From Christensenella sp. UBA5893 (GTDB lineage Bacteria; Bacillota; Clostridia; Christensenellales; UBA1242), in assembly GCA_002431905.1 (NCBI GenBank), contig DJER01000010.1, positions 1 through 18,989 of the forward strand: a stretch of DNA of 18,989 nt, read 5' to 3'. The position numbers and the translations under genes are program-made. Of the stretch, positions 1-7,809 are shown piece by piece. Every line of letters begins with the position of its first letter. The first letter of the stretch is position 1. The notes beneath the pieces are model-generated. The model saw only the letters and a list, made by a program, of their open reading frames with translations, was not told the origin of the DNA and ran no database searches.

Positions 1-996
1 CTCAAAGATAAAACAACGTCAATTGATAGTATTAAGTTTAATTATACATTAACAGCAAGTTTTGAGGCTTATGAAGAGATATCAGAACCTTACAATTATA
101 AGTTCGCACTCAATGACGATAAAAAAACAGCGACATTAGAATCATTTACAGGTTTAGATAAAAATATAGAAATACCAACTTATGTTGGATTTGAAAATAG
201 CGTTTTGGGTTATCGTTCATTTGGCTCTGCTGACACAATTTCTTCATGCTTTCTTGCGGAATTTTATGGACAACCGAGAATGACAGATGTATTTAATGTA
301 ACATATAAAAATCCGGCAACAGGAAAAAGAATTAAGGATTTGCTTGATTTTGAGAGTATCTCAAAAAGTATTCGTTCTGCAGATATTTACCCTGTTGAAA
401 TAGATTTAGGTTCGTATACTATTGAGAATATGGAACAATATACAAAATTTTCAAGTAAATGCTTTACAAGTATTCCAACTTCAATCAGTAATGGTACAGC
501 AATATATGTAACATTTGGTGAGAACGGTAACAAAGTTGTAAGAACAAAATATACAAGCGATAATAAATCACAATTAGATACATAACTTGAAGCCTTAAAG
601 AATGATAATTCATATTTTCCAGTAAAAGTCGAATTTGAAACACTAAACTATTGTGAGGCAAGCAATGGCAATTCTTATTCTGTAACAGTTATAGCTGAAA
701 GTGCTTTTGATTGTATTGATATAGAATCTCATTGTCTTGAAGTGATTACTTTACCAAAACAATTAAAAGAAATTGGTATAACCGCATTTAAATCATGTTC
801 TAAATTAACAACCGTAAACATTCCCGGCACATTAACTAAAATTGGAAAGGATGCATTTTCTTATAGCAATAAATTGACAACAATTAACTATGATGGGACA
901 CAGGCACAATGGAATGCTATTACAAGGGATGTTTCGGACGGGATAAATGTAGGAGTAAAAGTTGTTTGTACTGATGGAACAATTACGATAAGTTAA
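1..996 (+). pseudogene. BspA-like LRR surface protein, 3' part, interrupted by an in-frame stop
   Basis: The reading frame is open from the left edge, hits TAA at 583-585, then continues open in the same frame to TAA at 994-996. The part after the stop carries BspA-type (LRR_5) leucine-rich repeats: VITLPKQLKEIGITAFKSC, then a second repeat around TVNIPGTLTKIGKDAFSYS, then the typical capping sequence INYDGTQAQWNAI. The part before it has a BspA-like segment (YKFALNDDKKTATLESFTG, about 100-160), then about 170 residues I do not recognise. Such proteins are usually secreted or surface-exposed and bind host or matrix components; the N-terminus and any signal peptide lie outside the window. The downstream half has only a GTG at 742 with no ribosome binding site, so separate expression is unlikely. 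A single-base nonsense change (for example AAA to TAA) would explain it. A real gene with stop readthrough or a sequencing error are alternatives. Confidence 0.75.
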
Positions 997-998
997 AC

Positions 999-1030
999 AA
1001 AAACACGCACGCAATTGAGCGTGTTTTTTT
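999..1030 (+). terminator. Rho-independent terminator after the BspA-like gene
   Basis: AACACGC (1002-1008) pairs with GCGTGTT (1019-1025) around a 10-base loop, with A/T pairs extending the base, and a run of eight T at 1023-1030 follows. It starts a few bases after the stop at 996. The A-run on the 5' side could let it act weakly on the other strand, but there is no gene there to terminate. Confidence 0.85.
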
Positions 1031-1087
1031 TGTTGTAAATTTGCAAATATTAACATTTTTTCTTTACCAATTTGCATATATTATGCT

Positions 1088-1801
1088 ATGAAAAGATTAT
1101 CAGAGAAAAATTTTAGAAAATACATAGCAAATGGTGTAATTATTTGTATGTTTGCAATTTTATTATCACTTACTTATGTTGGTGGGGTTTCACCGGTTTT
1201 TAGTTCAAATAATTATGCTCCATATTATCATGGAAATAAAGATAACAACAAAGTTTCAATAATGATAAATGTGTATATGGGTACTGAATATATTGATAGC
1301 ATACTAAACACTTTGAATGAATACAATGCAAAAGCAACTTTTTTTGTTGGGGGATGTTGGATTGTAAAAAATAGTGATATGGTTCAAAAAATAATAGATA
1401 ATGGACACGAAATCGGTAATCATGGCTATTTTCATAAGGACCACGAACGATTAACTTTGGAACAAAATAAAAGTGAAATGGAACTAACTCACAAGGTTGT
1501 AAAAGAGTTGTTTGATTATGATATAAAACTTTTTGCACCACCAAGTGGTTCGTTTGGGCAAAACACACTTAAAGTTGCCGAAAGTATGGGATATAAAACA
1601 ATTATGTGGACAAAGGATACAATTGATTGGCGAGATAGTGATGAAAATGTTTTATATCAAAGAGCAATAAAAAATCCAAAAAATGGCGATTTAATTTTGA
1701 TGCATCCCACACTTTCAACCAGCAAAATACTTGGGAAGATAATATCATTTTACCAAAAAGAAGGATATAATTTGACAACAGTTTATGAAAATATTTTATA
1801 A
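1088..1801 (+). CDS. Polysaccharide deacetylase (NodB-fold) protein, YlxY/PdaB-like
   Basis: A 237-residue protein with a basic N-terminus (MKRLSEKNFRK) and one hydrophobic segment at about 13-35, so it is probably membrane-anchored with its domain outside the membrane. The rest is a NodB carbohydrate esterase 4 fold. Motif 2 is present as GNHGYFH, motif 3 as FAPPSGSF, motif 4 as DTIDW and motif 5 as LILMHP. Motif 1, normally TFDDG, reads IMINVYMG and lacks both aspartates; I recall similar N-V-x-W-G forms in the sporulation-linked YlxY group, so this may be a family trait. The usual role would be removal of N-acetyl groups from peptidoglycan or cortex sugars, but activity here is doubtful. 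No Shine-Dalgarno is visible before the ATG; a TATATT at 1077-1082 would place transcription start near the ATG itself. The next gene, ftsK, has its own promoter. Confidence 0.8.
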   Translation: MKRLSEKNFRKYIANGVIICMFAILLSLTYVGGVSPVFSSNNYAPYYHGNKDNNKVSIMINVYMGTEYIDSILNTLNEYNAKATFFVGGCWIVKNSDMVQKIIDNGHEIGNHGYFHKDHERLTLEQNKSEMELTHKVVKELFDYDIKLFAPPSGSFGQNTLKVAESMGYKTIMWTKDTIDWRDSDENVLYQRAIKNPKNGDLILMHPTLSTSKILGKIISFYQKEGYNLTTVYENIL

Positions 1802-1808
1802 ACAACAC

Positions 1809-1837
1809 TTGGAATTTGTCTTGAATAGTGGTATAGT
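1809..1837 (+). promoter_or_regulatory. Probable sigma-A promoter for the ftsK block
   Basis: TTGGAA (1809-1814) and TATAGT (1832-1837) are separated by 17 bases, which matches the housekeeping -35/-10 pattern in 4 of 6 and 5 of 6 positions. Transcription would start near 1844. The ribosome binding site GAGAGGT (1854-1860) follows, five bases before the GTG start of ftsK. Confidence 0.55.
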
Positions 1838-1865
1838 ATTATGTAGATTATTCGAGAGGTAAAAA

Positions 1866-4577
1866 GTGGCAGTTTATAATTTGTCTAATGAACCAAAGAA
1901 AGCAAAAAAATCACAAAGAGAAAAAAACAAAATAACTGGAATAACTCTTGTTGCAGTTTCAACAGCGGTATTCTTTATTTTGCTTACAAATATAATACCG
2001 TTTTTAAAATCATTTTTATTGGGGGTGTTTGGATTATTTTCATATCCACTCTTTATAACAACTTTTGTTATAGGAGTTGCTCTTATCAATAACAAAAAAT
2101 ATGTTATGACAACAAGGTATATAGTATATTTGTCTTGTGCAATTTTGTCGCTTTTATGTATTTTGCATCTTTTGTTTATTGATACAAGTGGCAAATTTTT
2201 TGAATATTTGGGAAGATGCTATGCTCAAAAAATGACAGTTGGTGGGATTATGTGTGGAATACTCACTGCACCAATTGTGTTCATTCTAAACAAAGCAGGT
2301 GCATATATTTTGTTCAGTATTTCACTCATTATTTTTGGAGCGTTGCTTGCTGACTATATTTATTATTTGAATAGGTCACAAATTCTTAAAAAACCAATAA
2401 CAATAACCAATGTTGTGCCTTCGGTTGAGCCTGTTTTGTTGCCAAAAAGAGAAAAAGAAATTGAAAAAGAGCAACCAAAAGAAAAAGTTAATATTGTGCT
2501 TGATGCAAAAGTAGAAAATGAACCGGAAGAAGATATTGCAAGAAGAAAACTTGGACTAATCAAGTCAAATTATATTTCGGAAGAACAACAGCCAGAACAA
2601 AAACCAAAGTTTTCAGATTCTGCTTCACTTAAAGCATATCTTTTAACTCAAAAAAATGAAACTGTTAATATGGATAAATACAAGGGGCAAAAACCTACAC
2701 TTACTCCTACAATGAGAAATGTAATTAGTGAAACAAAAATTAGCGACCCAATTATACACCCAGTTCTATCAAAACAACCAGATGTATTTTTGCATGAAGG
2801 TGAGGATATTGGTGACAACAACGATGTAATTGTTGATAATCACAAAATATTTATGGCACCAATAGTTGACAATTCAAAAAATAAGGTAATAGAAAGCGAA
2901 AAAACTGATAACAGCATATTCACAAAAGAAGAACCTGACACAGATATTGGTTTTGACAAAATATTAAAGGAATTATCAAATACAAATAAAGAAGAAAAGT
3001 CAACAAATAGTGTTATAAATGAAAAACCACATACATTTGTAAAACCAAAAGTTGAACAACAAGAGATAAAGGAACCAGAGAAAGAAATTATAAAGCCAAA
3101 GAAACATATAAAGTATGTTTATCCAACCTTTGATTTGCTTACAACAAAATCAATGGATTTGAGCGAATTGAACGAAGATGTTATGCAAAAGAGAACTCAA
3201 CTTGAAGAGTCATTGGAACAATTTGGCATACCTGCAAAAGTTGTAAATGCCGTTGTTGGACCAGCTGTTACAAGATATGAAATTGAAATGCCAGCTGGTG
3301 TTTCTGTTAAAAAAATTCTTTCACACACAGAAGATATCGCATACAATTTGGCGGCAAATGGCGATATTCGTATTGAAGCTCCAATACCGGGCAAAAGTGC
3401 TGTTGGAATTGAAGTCCCAAATGAAAAAATCGCAACAGTTGGACTTAGAGATATGATTGTTTCTCCCGAATTCCAAAATTCAAAAAATCCTTTAACTTTT
3501 GTTTTGGGAAAAGACATAACTGGCAGTGTAAGGTTATGTAATTTGGCAAAAATGCCACACTTGCTTGTTGCAGGTTCAACAGGAAGTGGTAAATCTGTTT
3601 GTCTTAATGCGGTTATTTTGAGCTTGATATACAAAACATCGCCTGACGATGTTAGACTTATCTTGATTGACCCAAAACAAGTTGAATTTTCAATATACAA
3701 TGGGCTTCCACATTTACTTGTGCCAAATGTAATTACTGAAAGTGATAAAGCATTAAACTCACTTACTTGGGCTGTTGACGAAATGGAAAGACGTTACACA
3801 ATGTTTAGAAACTCAAGGACAAAAGACATTGGCGAATATAATGCAAGCAGTGATGTTTTGGAAGGTAAGGCAGACAAAATGCCTTATATTGTAATAATTA
3901 TAGATGAAGTTGCAGATTTGTTTATGACGTCAAAGAAAGAAGTTGAAGAAAAGATTGCTCGTCTTGCTCAAAAGTCAAGAGCGGCAGGTATTCACTTAAT
4001 TCTTGCAACACAAAGACCTTCTGTTGATGTTATCACTGGTACAATGAAAAACAACTTCCCATCAAGAATTTCATTCAAGCTTATGAGTTTCGCTGATAGT
4101 AAAACAATTTTGGATCAAGCTGGTGCAGAAAAATTGCTTGGTCGTGGCGATATGTTATACAAACCAAACGATGCACCAGAACCTCGTAGAATTCAAGGAT
4201 GCTTTGTTACAACACAAGAAGTTGGAAATATTGTAGATTTTGTCAAAGAAAAGAATAGTGAATATGACTTTGATAGCAGTGTTGAGGACTTTATTCAAAA
4301 TCCACAAAAACAAGACGTATTCAGCCAAAACAACGGAGAGTCTTCTGGCGATGGCGGAACTGATCCATTGCTTCCACAAGCTGTAAAATGTGTTATTGAG
4401 AATGGACAAGCATCAATTTCTATGTTACAAAGACGTTTGGTTATCGGCTATCCAAGAGCAGCAAGAATTGTAGACCAAATGCAAGAAAAAGGCTTTATAT
4501 CTCCAGCAGATGGTAGCAAACCAAGAACCGTTTTGATTACAATGGAAGAATATGAAGAATTATATGGTGATGATTAA
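1866..4577 (+). CDS. ftsK: DNA translocase FtsK/SpoIIIE
   Basis: This 903-residue protein is a hexameric, septum-located, ATP-driven DNA pump that clears the chromosome from the division or sporulation septum. The N-terminus has four or five membrane segments (about 24-43, 49-75, 84-105, 123-142, 145-168). A long charged linker rich in Glu, Lys and Pro (about 175-430) follows, then the motor with Walker A GSTGSGKS (570-577) and Walker B IVIIIDE (Asp680-Glu681), and motifs such as LATQRPSVDVITG. The C-terminal winged-helix gamma domain (about 835-895; QRRLVIGYPRAARIVDQMQ) reads orientation sequences in DNA. The GTG start at 1866 is chosen because GAGAGGT lies five bases upstream. It ends in TAATG, overlapping rimO by one base. 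Sequence alone does not tell FtsK from SpoIIIE; length and linker fit either. Confidence 0.95.
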   Translation: MAVYNLSNEPKKAKKSQREKNKITGITLVAVSTAVFFILLTNIIPFLKSFLLGVFGLFSYPLFITTFVIGVALINNKKYVMTTRYIVYLSCAILSLLCILHLLFIDTSGKFFEYLGRCYAQKMTVGGIMCGILTAPIVFILNKAGAYILFSISLIIFGALLADYIYYLNRSQILKKPITITNVVPSVEPVLLPKREKEIEKEQPKEKVNIVLDAKVENEPEEDIARRKLGLIKSNYISEEQQPEQKPKFSDSASLKAYLLTQKNETVNMDKYKGQKPTLTPTMRNVISETKISDPIIHPVLSKQPDVFLHEGEDIGDNNDVIVDNHKIFMAPIVDNSKNKVIESEKTDNSIFTKEEPDTDIGFDKILKELSNTNKEEKSTNSVINEKPHTFVKPKVEQQEIKEPEKEIIKPKKHIKYVYPTFDLLTTKSMDLSELNEDVMQKRTQLEESLEQFGIPAKVVNAVVGPAVTRYEIEMPAGVSVKKILSHTEDIAYNLAANGDIRIEAPIPGKSAVGIEVPNEKIATVGLRDMIVSPEFQNSKNPLTFVLGKDITGSVRLCNLAKMPHLLVAGSTGSGKSVCLNAVILSLIYKTSPDDVRLILIDPKQVEFSIYNGLPHLLVPNVITESDKALNSLTWAVDEMERRYTMFRNSRTKDIGEYNASSDVLEGKADKMPYIVIIIDEVADLFMTSKKEVEEKIARLAQKSRAAGIHLILATQRPSVDVITGTMKNNFPSRISFKLMSFADSKTILDQAGAEKLLGRGDMLYKPNDAPEPRRIQGCFVTTQEVGNIVDFVKEKNSEYDFDSSVEDFIQNPQKQDVFSQNNGESSGDGGTDPLLPQAVKCVIENGQASISMLQRRLVIGYPRAARIVDQMQEKGFISPADGSKPRTVLITMEEYEELYGDD

Positions 4578-5896
4578 TGGAAGAAAAAGAACTATTAGAA
4601 AAAAAAGTTAGTGCAATAAGTTTGGGCTGTGATAAAAACAGAGTAGACTTGGAGCATATGCTAGGAAAGATTAGAGATTATGGTTTTACAGTTATTGACG
4701 ATATAAATGAAGCAGAAATTATTATCGTCAATACCTGTTCCTTTATTGCACCTGCAGTTAAGGAAGCAATTGATAATATATTAATTGCAATAAATCAAAA
4801 GAAATTAAAATGCGAAAAAGTTATTGTAACAGGATGCTTGACCGAAAGATATTTTGATGATATAAAAAAGGAATTTCCAGAGGTTGATGCATTTGTAAAA
4901 ATTAAGGACAATGACACAATATTGTCTGTCATTTTTGACCTATATAATGTTGAATACAAGAACAAATATCGTGGAAATGAAAGGTTGCTTACAACTTACA
5001 GTCATTATGCATATCTAAAAATCGCTGATGGATGTAATAATGGTTGTGCATATTGCACAATTCCAAGAATTAGGGGTAGATATCGTTCTGTTCCAATGGA
5101 TGATTTAATTAAGGAAGCAAAGGAACTCGCAAGTAATGGCGTAAAAGAACTGATTATTGTTGCACAAGATATAACAAGATATGGCGAAGATTTATACAAG
5201 AAAAACAGCCTAATTGAACTATTGGACAAATTAAGCAAAATAAAGGGCATTGAGTGGATAAGGTTGCATTATTGTTATCCAGAAATGGTAACTGATGAAC
5301 TTTTGGAATTCGTTGAAAACAATCCAAAAATATGCAAATATTTGGATATCCCACTTCAACATATAGACAATAAAATACTAAGAGATATGAATCGAAATTG
5401 TGATGAAAAACAAACTCGTGAACTAATTTCAAAAATAAAAACAAACTATCCAAACATTGCAATTAGGTCAACATACATAGTAGGATTTCCAGGAGAAACC
5501 CATTATCAATTTAAAAAATTAGTTAATTTTGTAAAAGAATCAAAATTAAATAATGTTGGATTTTTCCCATTTTATAGAGAAGAAAAAACAAAAGCTTACT
5601 ATATGCTAGGTCAAGTGCCAAACTTTATAAAAAAGCATAGGTTAAAAAAGATTGAGAAAGCTCAACAAGAAGTTGCAGATAATTTGAATAAGGCAAGGAT
5701 AGGTCAAGTTGTAAAAGTATTGATTGACTACTTTGACGAAACAAACGGCAATTTTTATGGTAGAGATGAATATCAATCGCCACAAGTTGATTTTATTTTT
5801 GAGATAGAAGACAATAACAATATTGAATGTGGAAAGTTTTACAATGTCAAAATTTTGAGTTATAATAATGGTGTGTTTAAAGGGGAAATAGAATAA
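4577..5896 (+). CDS. rimO: Ribosomal protein S12 methylthiotransferase RimO
   Basis: A 439-residue radical-SAM enzyme that adds a methylthio group to the conserved aspartate of ribosomal protein S12. The N-terminal UPF0004 domain has the three auxiliary iron-sulfur cluster cysteines: Cys18 (SLGCDKN), Cys54 (NTCSF) and Cys87 (TGCL). The radical-SAM cluster is Cys153, Cys157 and Cys160 in CNNGCAYCTIPRIRG. The sequence GRYRSVP after it and the SLGCxKN form point to RimO rather than MiaB. The C-terminal TRAM domain (about 370-439) is present, unlike in the MiaB of this window. The ATG overlaps the ftsK stop as TAATG, and its own stop overlaps the pgsA start the same way, so the three genes are probably translationally coupled. 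Confidence 0.95.
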   Translation: MEEKELLEKKVSAISLGCDKNRVDLEHMLGKIRDYGFTVIDDINEAEIIIVNTCSFIAPAVKEAIDNILIAINQKKLKCEKVIVTGCLTERYFDDIKKEFPEVDAFVKIKDNDTILSVIFDLYNVEYKNKYRGNERLLTTYSHYAYLKIADGCNNGCAYCTIPRIRGRYRSVPMDDLIKEAKELASNGVKELIIVAQDITRYGEDLYKKNSLIELLDKLSKIKGIEWIRLHYCYPEMVTDELLEFVENNPKICKYLDIPLQHIDNKILRDMNRNCDEKQTRELISKIKTNYPNIAIRSTYIVGFPGETHYQFKKLVNFVKESKLNNVGFFPFYREEKTKAYYMLGQVPNFIKKHRLKKIEKAQQEVADNLNKARIGQVVKVLIDYFDETNGNFYGRDEYQSPQVDFIFEIEDNNNIECGKFYNVKILSYNNGVFKGEIE

Positions 5897-6504
5897 TGAA
5901 ATTGAATTTACCAAACAAATTAAGCATAATAAGAATTTGCCTAATCCCAATTATTATGTTTATGTATATGCAATCTTTTTGGGTGTGGGGGAAATTGGTC
6001 GCTTTGGGGCTATTTGTTTTGGCAATCTATACAGATATGCTTGATGGCAAAATCGCAAGAAAGTACAACCTTGTAACAGACCTTGGAAAGCTCCTAGATA
6101 CAAATGCAGATAAAATCTTGATATTTGCAAGTTTGCTTTTGGTTGTTGTTGATGGAACAATACCAAATCCATATGGGATTATTGTTGCAGTTTTAATTAC
6201 TGGTAGAGATATGGTTATTTCTGCATTTAGACAAATTGCTGCTTCAAAAAATTTTGTTATGGCAGCCGACAAATTAGGCAAAATAAAAGCTGCAGTAATT
6301 GATGTTGCAGTTGCTATGCTAATGCTACTTTCATATTTTAATATTATGTTTACAGCACCAAAATTTGAAACATTTATGCTCGTTTATAGCATTGTATGTT
6401 ATGTAGTTATAGGAATTGGAGTTGTGCTTAATATTTGGTCAATGTTTAACTATATGATAAAAAATAAAGACGTTTTAAAAGAAGATAAAAAAACAGAAGA
6501 ATAA
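5896..6504 (+). CDS. pgsA: CDP-diacylglycerol--glycerol-3-phosphate 3-phosphatidyltransferase
   Basis: A 202-residue membrane enzyme that joins CDP-diacylglycerol and glycerol-3-phosphate to make phosphatidylglycerophosphate, the precursor of phosphatidylglycerol and cardiolipin. The CDP-alcohol phosphatidyltransferase signature is complete: Asp47, Asp50-Gly51, Ala54-Arg55, Gly64, Asp68 and Asp72, with spacing D-x2-DG-x2-AR-x8-G-x3-D-x3-D. Several hydrophobic helices follow (around 75-100, 128-150, 155-188) and the protein ends in a charged tail. The start has AAAGGGG about ten bases upstream inside rimO and overlaps the rimO stop by one base. The pgsA-cinA-recA order is standard in Bacillota, which supports PgsA over other members of the superfamily. 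Confidence 0.93.
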   Translation: MKLNLPNKLSIIRICLIPIIMFMYMQSFWVWGKLVALGLFVLAIYTDMLDGKIARKYNLVTDLGKLLDTNADKILIFASLLLVVVDGTIPNPYGIIVAVLITGRDMVISAFRQIAASKNFVMAADKLGKIKAAVIDVAVAMLMLLSYFNIMFTAPKFETFMLVYSIVCYVVIGIGVVLNIWSMFNYMIKNKDVLKEDKKTEE

Positions 6505-6527
6505 TCAAAATAAATACTAGGTGAAAA

Positions 6528-7742
6528 ATGGTTAGTATATATACTATTTCAGACAAAGCACTTATGGGCAAGCAAATAAATTTACTATCTGCCTATATTG
6601 CTGAAAGTTTTTTCAAAAGTAATATCAAAACTGATAAGCAGTGTGTTGTTGGATGCACTGCTGATTTTTCAAAATGTATTGATGAAAATGAAATACAAAT
6701 TTTCTTGGTAGACAAGTCTTGCAATAGTCTAAATCAATATATTTGTGATTTAACAAGAAATGTAATAATTGAAAATCCATATGCAAAAAACTCGATTTTT
6801 GAGCATTATAAAAAACTCAATCAACCAATGGAAAAAGGTGTTGAAAATGAATGGAAAATGCCATCGCAAGCAAAAGCAATAATCAATCCTATGAATACAA
6901 CACAAGGGTATATACTTGAGCATAATAATACAATATATTGCGTTTTGCCAAATATTTATGACGAAGCAAGAATAATGTTTGATGATGTTGTTTTGGAATA
7001 TATTTTAAAGGAGCAAAAGAAAAAATATCGCAGTTATACATTCAAATCTTTTGGACTTGGGATTGATTTTATTACAAAGTTAATTGAACCTGAAATAAAA
7101 AATAAAAGCAAGGTAAGCATCAACTTATTTGAAAAGCCAATGGAAGTAGATATCGTTTTAAAATCTATTGACACAAATAAAGAACTTGATGAAATTGCCA
7201 AAAATGTTTTTTTGAAATTGGATAAATATATTTATTCAGTTGAAGATATCCCAATAGAAAAAGTTGTTTATAATCTTTTAAAACTAAATCAAGTAAAAGT
7301 TAGTTTTGCTGAAGACATTACTTGTGGAGCACTTTGTGAAAATTTGACAAAGCAGGCGGAAGATGCTGTAAACTTTATTGATAAAAGTATTGTTGTGCCA
7401 AATCTTGAATCAAAGATGACAACTTTGGGTATAGATAAATCAGTAGTCGATTCTCAAGGGGAAGTTAGTCCAAATGTTGTTTATCAAATGGCAGTTAATT
7501 TATTAAGAAGTTCAACTTCTGATATTGTCGTTGCAAATGTTGGAAAATTTACCACATCTGGCAGTACTCAAAATGGACTTTGTTATATTGCTGTTGGGGA
7601 TAGAAATGAAATTCATGTGTACAAAAACACTTTTAAGGGTAACTTTAAAAATATAATTGATTCTGCAACTGTTTCTAGTTATTTTTATCTAATCAAAAAA
7701 TTAAAAAAGAATGATTTTCATTTAGATAAAAATACTATATAA
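6528..7742 (+). CDS. Diverged CinA-like protein, probably without canonical activity
   Basis: A 404-residue protein with the length, domain order and location (between pgsA and recA) of CinA. Recognisable parts are an N-terminal MoaB-like segment (MGKQINLLSAYIAES, about 13-27), a matching NPMNTTQGYILEHNNTIYCVLPN stretch split over about 120-142, the FKSFGLGIDF linker motif, and a C-terminal PncC-type domain from about 245. Conserved sites are missing: the GGLGPTxDD loop is replaced by unrelated residues (VDKSCNSLNQY), the deamidase AES-x-TGG motif reads AEDITCGA, the Tyr of the following YSN motif is Pro, and TGIAGP is gone. The normal roles are nicotinamide-nucleotide deamidation and ADP-ribose pyrophosphatase activity. 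AGGTG (6519-6523) precedes the ATG; it lies 23 bases after pgsA. The frame is intact, so it is likely still made. Confidence 0.7.
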   Translation: MVSIYTISDKALMGKQINLLSAYIAESFFKSNIKTDKQCVVGCTADFSKCIDENEIQIFLVDKSCNSLNQYICDLTRNVIIENPYAKNSIFEHYKKLNQPMEKGVENEWKMPSQAKAIINPMNTTQGYILEHNNTIYCVLPNIYDEARIMFDDVVLEYILKEQKKKYRSYTFKSFGLGIDFITKLIEPEIKNKSKVSINLFEKPMEVDIVLKSIDTNKELDEIAKNVFLKLDKYIYSVEDIPIEKVVYNLLKLNQVKVSFAEDITCGALCENLTKQAEDAVNFIDKSIVVPNLESKMTTLGIDKSVVDSQGEVSPNVVYQMAVNLLRSSTSDIVVANVGKFTTSGSTQNGLCYIAVGDRNEIHVYKNTFKGNFKNIIDSATVSSYFYLIKKLKKNDFHLDKNTI

Positions 7743-7756
7743 ATTTTGGTTTAATG

Positions 7757-7786
7757 TTAGGATTTTTTGCAAATTTATTATATAAT
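7757..7786 (+). promoter_or_regulatory. Probable promoter of recA
   Basis: A perfect TATAAT (7781-7786) lies in the 67-base gap before recA. The best-placed -35 is TTAGGA (7757-7762) with an 18-base spacer, only a partial match. Transcription would start near 7793, just before the GGAGG ribosome binding site at 7801-7805. I see no clear LexA-type operator in the gap, so SOS control is not supported by sequence. Confidence 0.5.
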
Positions 7787-7809
7787 ATATTTAGATTTTT
7801 GGAGGAAAA

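Noticed and set aside
1..996. Reassigned stop codon or recoding as the explanation for the TAA at 583
   Set aside because: TAA ends most genes in the window and TAG and TGA end others, so a changed code does not fit; readthrough at this one site is left open as a finding.
3197..3700. 167-codon minus-strand open frame inside ftsK
   Set aside because: It lies opposite the conserved FtsK motor domain, has no ribosome binding site or family resemblance, and is a by-product of codon bias.
7743..7809. SOS (LexA) box in front of recA
   Set aside because: I looked for GAAC-type inverted repeats of the Gram-positive LexA site and found none in the gap.
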